In this document: positions 25,453 to 34,674 of the stretch, piece after piece
Position numbering within the stretch: position 1 is the first letter of the stretch
Layout: each line of letters starts with the position of its first letter
Assembly: GCA_902800525.1 (NCBI GenBank)
Contig: CADCEV010000010.1
Coordinates: 1-64,000, forward strand
Reading direction: 5' to 3'
From: an uncultured Bacteroidales bacterium
GTDB lineage: Bacteria; Bacteroidota; Bacteroidia; Bacteroidales; Paludibacteraceae
DNA: 64,000 bases
The notes under the pieces: generated by a model
Told to the model about the DNA's origin: nothing
Database searches by the model: none
The model's input: only the letters and a program-made list of their open reading frames with translations
Position numbers and translations under genes: made by a program

Positions 25453-28400
25453 TTGAAGAAAAGCAATCTACTTTGGAAGATCCCACTGGTTCTTTTGGGG
25501 ACAGTAACGGGGTTCGTTTTACTGCTATTAGTGGCAGTTATTGTTGTTGTAGCTACTCCTTCATGCCGCGAGGCGGTGGTGGAAAAAGGAGTAGCTCTCG
25601 CCAATGAGAAAACGGATTTAGATATCGATCTGGGACATCTCTATCTCTCGCCTTTCCATCATTCTCCCATGGTCTTATACCGTGCTTACAAAGGCAAAAC
25701 GGATCTGCCCTTGGGCGTAGAAGTAGATAGCCTCTTTGTGGGACACCGCGGACAGGATACCTTAATCTACGTGCGCGCGTTGCACCTGAAGACCATCGTC
25801 CGGACTTCCGGACGAGAGGACACGGTGCCTTTCAATCCTTTAACCATGCCTATAGAGGTGGAGAAACTGCATCTTCGCCAAGTCACTTTTCATTCGGACA
25901 GCCTGATCGCTGCCGTGGGCTTGGATATTATCGTGGATAGTTTGGATGTTACCTCGCCGGAGTTGATCATCGCAAAAGGGCAATATCCTTTGCACGGGTT
26001 GCGGCTGGAAGGCGCAAATGTGGGCGTTGATTTGCGCAAGCAGGCGAAGAAAGAAGAGCTGAAACAGGAAGAGGCGCCTAAACAGACGCCTATGGCGTTC
26101 GATATACCCGATGGCGAACTGCGAAGAATCCATTTCCAACTCACCCCGTTAGGGATGCATATCAAGGCGAAATCGCTTTCTACCAATACGTTGGTTAATG
26201 TGGGCGGTAATGTGTATGACGCTCGACGCTTGGACGTGGGAGGATTCTCGTTGGAGTTGCCCAAACTCTATCTGCCTTTTGATACAATTGACGGAAGCGC
26301 CTATGTGGATATAGCCAACAGTCTTATCACCAGCAAGGGACTTCATGCACATTCGGAGGAACTGGGAGCGGACGCTAAGTTCAAATCCACCCTCTTTAAC
26401 CTCAAAACGATGCGCGTAGAGACGGAAGGAGAGGCGGATTTTAAGGGCTCGAAAGCTTCGCTTCGTGCATTTTACGACATCGACGATCAGCTCTATGGGG
26501 CGAATGTGGAAATGGAACGCGTTGATTTGTCGCCGTTCCTCAAACGAACGATGAACCTGATACTTGCCGGTTCATTGCAAGCGGAAGGCAAGGGAATCAA
26601 CCCTTCTTCGCCGGCAATGCGGAGCAAAGTGCATCTGTTTCTTAAAGACGCTATCTACGAGCAGATTAACGTCTCCGGCTTGGACTTGGACGCCGCTTTG
26701 GCGAATAAGACCGTAGAGGGTACGCTGCATCTGCCGGTAACGATGCGCAACGAGAGTTTGAAACTGAAAGCGAAGACGGAGCACCGTTTCCGCGTATCGG
26801 AGTTCATGAAGCCGGATCAGATGGCGGTCGATTACCATGCTACGATGCGCCAGGTACAAGCGCAGTTGGCGAAAGAGACCTTGAAAGCGGATGTGCTGAC
26901 GCTTGATTTTGCAACCGATACCGCCACTTCATTGGCTATGGAGACTGCAGGTCTGTCAGTGATCGTGGAGAGCCCGATGCATGTGTTGAAATTAGTGGAC
27001 AAAGCGCAAGCGTTGAAGCATATCCCCACTTCGTTTACCGACCTCAATAACCTCGATACCTTGCGACGCCTGATCCCGAATCTGGCAGCGCGTATTGCGT
27101 TGACCAAAGGAAGTCCGATTCAAGGTATTATTGAGCGAAAGGGCTTGGATATAGACCGTGTAACCTTGGCGTTGAACTCCGACGAGGAGCAGACCACGTT
27201 AGAGCTGGACGCCGCTATGCCCGAGACCGATTCTACCAAATTGCGTCTCCCGGCAACCAAGGCGGCGATGAAAATGACGATGCGCGAAGGTGTCGCTACC
27301 GCTACTCTTACGGCGGATACCAAACTGACCGACGGGGCCGCTTCCATGCACGACCTGCGCACAGATGCTAACCTCTGGCTGGATGTGGAGCGCAAAGGCG
27401 AGGACTTGCATGGCAAAGGATGCTTCACTTTGGATGATCTCACATTCAAGAATATGGACTTTGGTAGCCGTGCGGCAGAGATAGAGATCGCTCCCTCAAA
27501 GCGCTATGCCCACGCCTGGCAGACGGATGTGCGTCTGGATGATATACCTCTTACGATCCTGGACAGCATTGTACGCGTGCCCGGTTTGGCGTTGCAGGGA
27601 GCTATACGAGCTAAAGCGAATATAGACGGTCTGCCTTCCAAAAAGGATATATCCGCCGAGGTCGTTCCGTTAGGCGTGACCGCGCTCTACACGAAGTACG
27701 GCGCGCAACTGAGTCTTGGCGAAGAGCCGATTATCATGGAGCATAACAAGGTGGATCTGAACGGTCTGCCTATCTATGGAGCGGACAGCACGTTCCTGCA
27801 ACTAAACGGCGGTCTGGACTTGAATACGATGCGGTTGGATGTGGTCTTAAAAGCAGACAGTTTCGCGCCGGTTAAGTTGGAAGAAGGCGGACAGATGCCT
27901 GTTTACGGAGACTTGGCGGTGGATATAGACGGAACGGTCTCCGGTCCGCTGGATAGCATTCTGGCGGATGTGGATGTGACGATCTTGCCCAATACCGATA
28001 TCACATATCCTATTGACAAGAAGAACTTGGCACAAGTGAAGCCTTACGGAACGGTCAATGTGCAGTACGGCACTGCCGGGAAGGAACTGAACTTAGGCGG
28101 TCGGATCAATGTGGATAGCGGATTCATTCGTTATTCGCCCAAACTATACCCGATCATGCCGTTCCGTGTGGATTCCGGAAGTCATGTGGATTTCAACGGA
28201 CCGATCAAGAAAACCCGTTTGAATGTAGCCGCCTCGCAGAAAGTGTCCTCCAACGTGCAATCAGCCGGTGAGGAGATGCGGTCGGTGGATTTCATTACCG
28301 GTGTGCGTATCAAAGGAGAATTGGACACGATCGGTTTGGGAGCACTCAATTTCTTCCTCGAGGCGCCGAAGGACGAGACCATCTCGCGTGAGTTGGCTAC

Positions 28401-30243
28401 TATTGATGAAGACGCCCGCGAGGGTCTGGCTACGACCTTGTTGGCTACCGGTGTCTATATGGGCGAGAGTAACGTGGCTGCTAAGAGTGACGGATATGCG
28501 CTCACTACGCTCCTTAACAGTCGTCTCAATGCCGCCGTGACTAACTCCAAAGGCGTCAAGTGGATGGATGTGAACATGACCACCAACAAGAATGAGCATT
28601 CCGAGGCTTCCAAAGATTATAACCTCTCCCTGAGCAAGTCTTTCTTTGATGACAGGCTACGGGTGACCGTGGGCGCCAAATTGGCAAACAACCCCGATAT
28701 GAGCACATCCGGCAATCTGTTCTATAATGTATCGGCGGATTATAAGTTGACCAAAAAGGGCAACCTCTACCTGCGGCTTTTCTCACAGAGCGATTATTCG
28801 AATATCTTTGAAGGAAGCCTTATTAAGTCCGGTTTGGGTCTTCGTTCGATACATGAATGGACCCCGGAGCCGCAGATCATCCATCGCGCGGACTCGTTGC
28901 CGGACGATACGATCTCACGTACATATGGTCTCACGGCGGATGCGAACGTCGTTTATCGCTCCAATAACAGTATTGGCCCGGAGGCGGCGTTGACATCCTC
29001 GGTGCGTAACTTGTTGGGCAAAGGTGAGACGCTCACTATCAAAGGAGAAGGTGCGTATTACTGGGCGTTGCGAGGACGCAAACCCGGCGATCCCAAGAAG
29101 ACGGACAGCTATAAATTAGGTGTCCGCTCGTCCTTGCTCTTCCCTTATCTGCATTGGGCAGGTACAGAAAACCCCTCCGGTGATACGCGGTACATGTTGG
29201 GCTACCAATATGAGAATATAGCCGGCGGATACGGCGCGCACAGGGTCTTTGGATCGCTGACGTATTTCATTCGTACTTCGAAATATGTAACGCACGCATT
29301 CACGCCGTTCTCGCTCTCCGTGGCGTTCATCAATGCCGATACCACCTCTTTTGCGGATTCGAAAAAGAACGCGGCACAGCTCCTGCGAATCTTGGCGAGC
29401 GATGAGTTAATACCGGCTATCAGTTATGATTTTATCTATGACAACTATCGCTCCAAACGCCCTGTGAACACCATGTTTGAGATCGGCGTCAAGGAATCGG
29501 GAAATATCATCAATGGTATATATTGCGCTTTCGGACATAAGTGGAACGAGAAAGACAAACCCTTAGGAAGCCGTTCGTTCTCGCAGTTTGTCAAAGTGCA
29601 TGCCGAGTTGCATAACAAGTTCAATTTTACCGACGATATCTGTATTGCAACGCGTCTCTTTGCGGGTGCAAACATCCCAATTGGTAACTCCGTCTCGGCG
29701 CCCCTGTCGGAAGCGTATTATGCCGGAGGTCCCAACAGTCTGCGTTCGGCGCCGCCGTATTCCTATGGACCGGGTAATTACTACAGCGATAAGTACAGCC
29801 AGAGTTTCTTTCATTCCGGAGATATCAAATTGGAGGCGAACTTCGAGTTCCGTTTCCCGATCTTCTGGAAGATATACGGCGCTACTTTCCTCGACGCCGG
29901 CAATACATGGAACTGGTTCAATACAGCGCAGGTCTTGAAGGATGCCGGACAGGGTGATCTGTTAGAGGCAATAGGAGTTCCGACTGATTATAACGACTGT
30001 CTTTTCAATAATCCCGACCTGCCGAAACAGATTGCTTTGGGAACCGGAGCCGGTCTCCGTCTGGATTTTGAAGGACTTGTTATCCGTCTGGATTTGGGTG
30101 TTGCAATTCACTCGCCTTACCAGACTTATCGATATGACAAAGACGGTAAACCCGATAAGACACAGCCGATCAACACCTATTTCAATATCCCGTCAGGATG
30201 GGATGCGTTGCGGCTGAATTTCGGTATCGGATATCCGTTCTAA
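25453..30243 (+). CDS. TamB translocation module fused to a TamL/Omp85-type barrel
   Basis: This is one unbroken frame of about 1596 residues from TTG 25453; no ATG precedes the membrane helix after the promoter. An inner-membrane anchor (about residues 9-30) is followed by a long AsmA/TamB beta-helical body. The TamB C-terminal (DUF490) domain covers about 760-1136, with SKSFFDDRLRVTVGAKL and YLRLFSQSDY. TamB would normally stop there. Here the chain goes on, from about residue 1157, into a barrel like that of Bacteroidota TamL (BamA/TamA superfamily). It has the L6-type loop GGPNSLRSAPPYSYGPG, then IKLEANFEFRFPIFWK and FLDAGNTWNW, and it ends FGIGYPF. No POTRA domain is visible. The gene probably serves outer-membrane protein or lipid transport. 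SusC follows after 11 bases. Confidence 0.85.
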   Translation: MKKSNLLWKIPLVLLGTVTGFVLLLLVAVIVVVATPSCREAVVEKGVALANEKTDLDIDLGHLYLSPFHHSPMVLYRAYKGKTDLPLGVEVDSLFVGHRGQDTLIYVRALHLKTIVRTSGREDTVPFNPLTMPIEVEKLHLRQVTFHSDSLIAAVGLDIIVDSLDVTSPELIIAKGQYPLHGLRLEGANVGVDLRKQAKKEELKQEEAPKQTPMAFDIPDGELRRIHFQLTPLGMHIKAKSLSTNTLVNVGGNVYDARRLDVGGFSLELPKLYLPFDTIDGSAYVDIANSLITSKGLHAHSEELGADAKFKSTLFNLKTMRVETEGEADFKGSKASLRAFYDIDDQLYGANVEMERVDLSPFLKRTMNLILAGSLQAEGKGINPSSPAMRSKVHLFLKDAIYEQINVSGLDLDAALANKTVEGTLHLPVTMRNESLKLKAKTEHRFRVSEFMKPDQMAVDYHATMRQVQAQLAKETLKADVLTLDFATDTATSLAMETAGLSVIVESPMHVLKLVDKAQALKHIPTSFTDLNNLDTLRRLIPNLAARIALTKGSPIQGIIERKGLDIDRVTLALNSDEEQTTLELDAAMPETDSTKLRLPATKAAMKMTMREGVATATLTADTKLTDGAASMHDLRTDANLWLDVERKGEDLHGKGCFTLDDLTFKNMDFGSRAAEIEIAPSKRYAHAWQTDVRLDDIPLTILDSIVRVPGLALQGAIRAKANIDGLPSKKDISAEVVPLGVTALYTKYGAQLSLGEEPIIMEHNKVDLNGLPIYGADSTFLQLNGGLDLNTMRLDVVLKADSFAPVKLEEGGQMPVYGDLAVDIDGTVSGPLDSILADVDVTILPNTDITYPIDKKNLAQVKPYGTVNVQYGTAGKELNLGGRINVDSGFIRYSPKLYPIMPFRVDSGSHVDFNGPIKKTRLNVAASQKVSSNVQSAGEEMRSVDFITGVRIKGELDTIGLGALNFFLEAPKDETISRELATIDEDAREGLATTLLATGVYMGESNVAAKSDGYALTTLLNSRLNAAVTNSKGVKWMDVNMTTNKNEHSEASKDYNLSLSKSFFDDRLRVTVGAKLANNPDMSTSGNLFYNVSADYKLTKKGNLYLRLFSQSDYSNIFEGSLIKSGLGLRSIHEWTPEPQIIHRADSLPDDTISRTYGLTADANVVYRSNNSIGPEAALTSSVRNLLGKGETLTIKGEGAYYWALRGRKPGDPKKTDSYKLGVRSSLLFPYLHWAGTENPSGDTRYMLGYQYENIAGGYGAHRVFGSLTYFIRTSKYVTHAFTPFSLSVAFINADTTSFADSKKNAAQLLRILASDELIPAISYDFIYDNYRSKRPVNTMFEIGVKESGNIINGIYCAFGHKWNEKDKPLGSRSFSQFVKVHAELHNKFNFTDDICIATRLFAGANIPIGNSVSAPLSEAYYAGGPNSLRSAPPYSYGPGNYYSDKYSQSFFHSGDIKLEANFEFRFPIFWKIYGATFLDAGNTWNWFNTAQVLKDAGQGDLLEAIGVPTDYNDCLFNNPDLPKQIALGTGAGLRLDFEGLVIRLDLGVAIHSPYQTYRYDKDGKPDKTQPINTYFNIPSGWDALRLNFGIGYPF

Positions 30244-30254
30244 CCATTTGAACC

Positions 30255-32906
30255 ATGAGACACACAATATCTATCATCCTTTTATGCTTGCCGCTGTTTC
30301 TTTGTGCCCAGGAGCTGCGGTCTAAGACCGACACCCTGCGTGTGGAGACCTCGCGTCTGGGACACTTGACTAACTCGCTCGATATCTTGAACGGTCATGC
30401 CGCCGGTGTTACGGTGGGACCGAACACTAACCCCGAAGCGATGCTCTCGTCTGTCCGTGTACGCGGTAACCACTCTCTGACAGGCGGCAACGAACCGCTG
30501 GTAATGATTGACGGTATGTCATCTGATCTGAGAACCTTGGCTACTATCTTCCCCGGAGATATTGAGTCTTTTACGATCCACAAAGACGCCGCGCAAACGG
30601 CGCAGTACGGAGCACGTGGAGCAGCAGGTGTCATTGAGGTCAAGACCCGCAGAGGCTTGATCGGTAAGTTTCATGTCCATTATGCCGGCGATGTGGGTGT
30701 CGCTCATGCGGATAAGTTTCTGCCGATGATGACAGCCGATGAGTACCGCGCTATTACGGCTTCCCACGGCATGCATATTGTCGATGGAGGAACGGCTACC
30801 GACTGGCAACGGGCTATCACACGACCGGGCTTTGTGCAGAATCACCACTTGGCGTTAGGAGGCGGTTCGGAGAATGCCAGGTATCGTGCTTCGGTCAGTT
30901 ATAGCCAGAATAACAGTATCATCCGCGAGATGGGCACGCAGAACCTTACCGCCAAGATAGATGTCACCCAGTACGCTTTCTCCAAACGCCTGACATTCGA
31001 TATAGGTATCTTCGGCGCGCTGGGAAAGAACCAATATCTCAACGATGTGCAGAAGACATTTTATTCAGCAGCGGCGTTTAATCCCACCTTGACTTCAGCG
31101 CGTAATCCCGATGGCTCGTACAGCTCTAATCCCGACGCCAGCCAGATCAGTAACCCCCTTTCCCTTTTGGATATAAAGCGCCATAACGAAGCACTGCATT
31201 TCAATACCCATATGCGCGTCACCGGCGATATCGGTTACGGCTTGACTGCCTCTGTGTATGGTAGTTACAGTTACGACGCCGATGATGACAGCCATTTCTA
31301 TCCCACTTATACATCAGGAAAGGTCTATCGCGGAGCCGGTAAGGCTACTATTTGGATCTTTAACGCAAATCTCCATTACGCGCACGATTGGACGAAAATC
31401 CACCATTTTGAGGCGGATCTATTAGGAGAAATGAACGGCAAGGTAGCCTCCGGCTTTCATACTACGATTAGCCGCTTGGCATCCAATGCTTATGGCTATG
31501 ATAACTTGTCTATCGGTGCGTTGCGGCTGTGGGAAGGAACCGGCAGTATGCAGGAGAGGCAGCGAATGCTCTCATTCATGGGACGCGTCAGTTATACGGC
31601 GTTGGATCGCTATACGATCACGCTGGCTGCTCGCGGAGATGGCAGTTCTGTCGCCGCAAAAGGGCATCAGTGGGGATTCTTCCCTTCCGCTAACGTCATT
31701 TGGAATATAAAGAAAGAGGAGTGGATGCAAGAAGCGTATTGGCTCACGGGACTCAAACTGCGTGCAGGGTGGGGTCTGTCCGGTAACTTGGGCGGTATAG
31801 CGGCATACCAGTCCCTGCATCTGATGATGCCCACCGGTATCACAGAAACCGATGGTGTGCCCGATGTGATCCTCGGTCTCGGCAGAAACGCCAACCCCGA
31901 CCTGACCTGGGAAAAGACCCAAACCATCAATGCCGGAATGGAGTGGAGTTTCTGGTATAACCGATTGGTACTCACTGCGGATTATTACTTTTCGCATATC
32001 TACGATATGCTCTATCGCTATACGGTTCCTGTGCCGCCCTTTATCTATGACACGATGCTGGCTAACTTGGGTAAGATGCAGAACCAAGGTGTGGAGGTCG
32101 GTTTAGGTATAGCAGCGGTCAAAACGAAGGACTGGGATGTGAATATAGGCCTGAACCTCACCTGGCAACAAAACAAGCTCCTTTCGCTCAACGGCTACTA
32201 TAAAGGCGAGTACCTCACAGCACCGACCTATACACCTATTGCGGCGGTTTCCGGAGCCGGTCTTCACGGTGGCAACACGGATGTGGTCTATCAGATACCC
32301 GGTTATTCCCTCGGTGTCTTCTATCTGCCCCATTGCACCGGTCTCACCACCGACGAGCACGGAGACCGCTCTTACGAGATTGCAGACCTCAACGGAGACG
32401 GTTATATTGACCTTTCGGACGGCAGCGGAGACAGACGGGTATGCGGACAGGCGACACCGAAAGTGCTACTCGGCAGTAATATATCCTTCCGTTACCGTTC
32501 CTTCGACTTCTCTGTACAACTCAACGGTGCGTTCGGGCACAAGATTTATAATGGAACCGCCCTGAGTTATATGAATATGGGCAGTTTGCCTTCGTATAAC
32601 ATCCTCAAATCCGCTACGGACAAGCAAATCAATGACCTCACCGTTTCTGATTACTGGCTTGAGAACGGCGATTATGTCAATATTGATTATCTCACACTGG
32701 GTTGGACTTATACGCCGTCCAAACCTTCTGCTCTGACCAACCTTCGCGTCTCTGCGTCGGTCAACAACCTGGCTACAATCACAGGCTACTCCGGCCTTAC
32801 GCCTATCATCAACAGCACCGTCATTAACCCGACTCTTGGTGTGGATGACAAGCGTTCTTATCCCGTCAGCCGTACTTATAGTGTTTCCCTTCAAATCCAG
32901 TTCTGA
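30255..32906 (+). CDS. SusC/RagA-family TonB-linked outer-membrane protein
   Basis: This 883-residue protein has a signal peptide ending near LFLCAQ. It has a plug domain with SVRVRGNHSLTGGNEPLVMIDG and SFTIHKDAAQTAQYGARGAAGVIEVKT, and a large barrel. The N-terminal carboxypeptidase-like domain found in most SusC proteins is absent, so it is on the short side. It imports glycans or peptides with its SusD partner, whose ATG shares one base with its stop codon. There is no glycoside hydrolase, sulfatase or SusE/F next to the pair, so the substrate cannot be guessed from context. It follows the TamB-TamL gene closely, probably in one transcript. Confidence 0.92.
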   Translation: MRHTISIILLCLPLFLCAQELRSKTDTLRVETSRLGHLTNSLDILNGHAAGVTVGPNTNPEAMLSSVRVRGNHSLTGGNEPLVMIDGMSSDLRTLATIFPGDIESFTIHKDAAQTAQYGARGAAGVIEVKTRRGLIGKFHVHYAGDVGVAHADKFLPMMTADEYRAITASHGMHIVDGGTATDWQRAITRPGFVQNHHLALGGGSENARYRASVSYSQNNSIIREMGTQNLTAKIDVTQYAFSKRLTFDIGIFGALGKNQYLNDVQKTFYSAAAFNPTLTSARNPDGSYSSNPDASQISNPLSLLDIKRHNEALHFNTHMRVTGDIGYGLTASVYGSYSYDADDDSHFYPTYTSGKVYRGAGKATIWIFNANLHYAHDWTKIHHFEADLLGEMNGKVASGFHTTISRLASNAYGYDNLSIGALRLWEGTGSMQERQRMLSFMGRVSYTALDRYTITLAARGDGSSVAAKGHQWGFFPSANVIWNIKKEEWMQEAYWLTGLKLRAGWGLSGNLGGIAAYQSLHLMMPTGITETDGVPDVILGLGRNANPDLTWEKTQTINAGMEWSFWYNRLVLTADYYFSHIYDMLYRYTVPVPPFIYDTMLANLGKMQNQGVEVGLGIAAVKTKDWDVNIGLNLTWQQNKLLSLNGYYKGEYLTAPTYTPIAAVSGAGLHGGNTDVVYQIPGYSLGVFYLPHCTGLTTDEHGDRSYEIADLNGDGYIDLSDGSGDRRVCGQATPKVLLGSNISFRYRSFDFSVQLNGAFGHKIYNGTALSYMNMGSLPSYNILKSATDKQINDLTVSDYWLENGDYVNIDYLTLGWTYTPSKPSALTNLRVSASVNNLATITGYSGLTPIINSTVINPTLGVDDKRSYPVSRTYSVSLQIQF

Positions 32907-34528
32907 TGAAAACAGCCAAACTGATAATATTGCTTTTGACCCTTGGCGTCACTTCCTGTTCGTTTCTCAACGAAGAGCCGCGTTCCGGTCAGCCGGAGAA
33001 CGTGGTGATCACTACCGATGTTATTCTCCACCGTCAGGCGGTTCTCTCCTTGTATGACCATATTGGTAGCGGAGACGATGGAGCCGGGTTGCAAGGTACT
33101 TATCGTGGTATCTATGACCTCCAGACTTTTGCTTCGAACGAGGCAATCATCCCTATACGCGGAGGCGATTGGTGGGATGGCGGGCTATGGATGGACCTCT
33201 ATGAACATAACTGGGCGGTGGATAATGAGTGCTGTGAAAACGCCTGGCTCTATCTCTACCAACTGGTCGGGCTATGCAATCATTCCTTGCATATGCTGGA
33301 AGAGTACGCTTCGCTCCTTTCCGAAGAACAGCGACGCACGTATGATGGCGAAGTGCGCGCCGTGAGAGCGCTCGCATATGTCTATCTCATTGACCTCTTC
33401 GGACGTGTACCGCTCGTCACACACGATGACATGACCGTACATGAGATCCATCAGTCCGAACGAAGCCGGGTGTTCCAATTCATTTGGTCTGAACTACAGG
33501 CGGTTACGGCCCTTTTGCCCGATGAACGCTCTAACGCCAGAGGACTTTATTACGGACGGATTACACGGCCTGTCGCCCATTTCCTGCTTATGAAAATGGC
33601 GCTGAATGCCGAGGTCTGGACCGATGATGATTGGACCGATGGCGTGCGTCCAGATGGTAAAACAATCCAACTGCTATGTGCGGAAGATAACAAAAAACGC
33701 AATGCCTGGGAAACGGTTATTTTCTATGCGGATCTTATCCTCCAATCCAATGCCCACTATGCCTTATGCAACAGTCAGACCAAATGTTTCGAGGTCTTCA
33801 ACGAGGATGCTACGGAGAATATTTTCACCATCCCCATGAATCCCAATGTGTATAGAAACCGCTTCAAGAACCTCTTCCGCAGTCTTCATTACCAGCATGC
33901 CGGAGCGCTCGGTTACAGTGGTAAGAACGGCTCCTGCGCTACCCTCGAGACGCTGCATGCTTTTGGCTATGGCACCTCCAAACAGGACTGCCGATTTGGG
34001 ATCTCTTTCTTTGCCGGAAGAGTGATGGTCAATAACGAACCTCTTATCCTTTCTACCGGTGATACGCTTGTTTATCAGGCGCTTGCCGTGGAAAAAGACC
34101 TCACCTGTTCGCCCTATGTCACTACAGCAGGAGCGCGTATGCGCAAGTATGTCTTCAATCCGGGCTCTATCTCGGATGGTCAACTAGAGAATAGCGATAT
34201 CGTCCTTTACCGCCTTGCCGATGTCTATCTGATGCAAGCAGAAGCCTTGGTCCGCAACGGACAGAATGGGCAAGACCCCTTTGACCTCGTACGCTTTCGT
34301 GAGCCGACCGCATTGGGTATTGCCGTTCAACCACGTGAAGCAACGCTGGAAAATATCTACTTGGAACGCTGGATAGAACTTGTCTGGGAGGGCTGGCATC
34401 GCCAGGATCAGATCCGCTTTGACAAATACTCCAACCGACCCGATGAACGTTACCTCACCGTCTTTCCGATTCCCGTCAAAGCCATCCAAACCAACCCCAA
34501 CCTCACTCAAAACAAAGGCTATGAATAA
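32906..34528 (+). CDS. SusD/RagB-family nutrient-binding lipoprotein
   Basis: This 540-residue surface lipoprotein has a lipobox at LGVTSCSFL. The SusD fold is mainly helical. It has the N-terminal region ending near YRGIYDLQTFASNEA, the AEVRAVRALAYVYLIDLFGRVPLV-like TPR segment and the C-terminal RLADVYLMQAEALVR, followed by ERWIELVWEGWHRQDQIRF. These last motifs are diagnostic. SusD caps the SusC barrel and captures the ligand. It is translated with susC through a TGATG overlap. Two hairpins and a convergent rpsA follow. Confidence 0.93.
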   Translation: MKTAKLIILLLTLGVTSCSFLNEEPRSGQPENVVITTDVILHRQAVLSLYDHIGSGDDGAGLQGTYRGIYDLQTFASNEAIIPIRGGDWWDGGLWMDLYEHNWAVDNECCENAWLYLYQLVGLCNHSLHMLEEYASLLSEEQRRTYDGEVRAVRALAYVYLIDLFGRVPLVTHDDMTVHEIHQSERSRVFQFIWSELQAVTALLPDERSNARGLYYGRITRPVAHFLLMKMALNAEVWTDDDWTDGVRPDGKTIQLLCAEDNKKRNAWETVIFYADLILQSNAHYALCNSQTKCFEVFNEDATENIFTIPMNPNVYRNRFKNLFRSLHYQHAGALGYSGKNGSCATLETLHAFGYGTSKQDCRFGISFFAGRVMVNNEPLILSTGDTLVYQALAVEKDLTCSPYVTTAGARMRKYVFNPGSISDGQLENSDIVLYRLADVYLMQAEALVRNGQNGQDPFDLVRFREPTALGIAVQPREATLENIYLERWIELVWEGWHRQDQIRFDKYSNRPDERYLTVFPIPVKAIQTNPNLTQNKGYE

Positions 34529-34608
34529 TGGCCTTTGTTTTCTTCTGTTTATTGATTTGATTTTAGTTGGGCGGAGAGAGAGGCGATGATGAAACCAGGG
34601 AAAAAGAA

Positions 34609-34637
34609 GAGGGTGTGCCGATGATGGACACACCCTC
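34609..34637 (-). terminator. rpsA terminator
   Basis: The 9-bp stem GAGGGTGTG / CACACCCTC is followed on the minus strand by TTCTTTTTCCC. It ends transcription from rpsA and may also stop SusD read-through. Confidence 0.7.
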
Positions 34638-34642
34638 CGGGG

Positions 34643-34662
34643 ATCCGCCAAGATTGGCGGAT
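34643..34662. repeat. dispersed palindrome, copy 2
   Basis: It is identical to the 20 bases at 576-595 and again lies at a convergent junction beside a terminator hairpin. Confidence 0.85.
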
Positions 34663-34674
34663 GGATTGCGCGGA

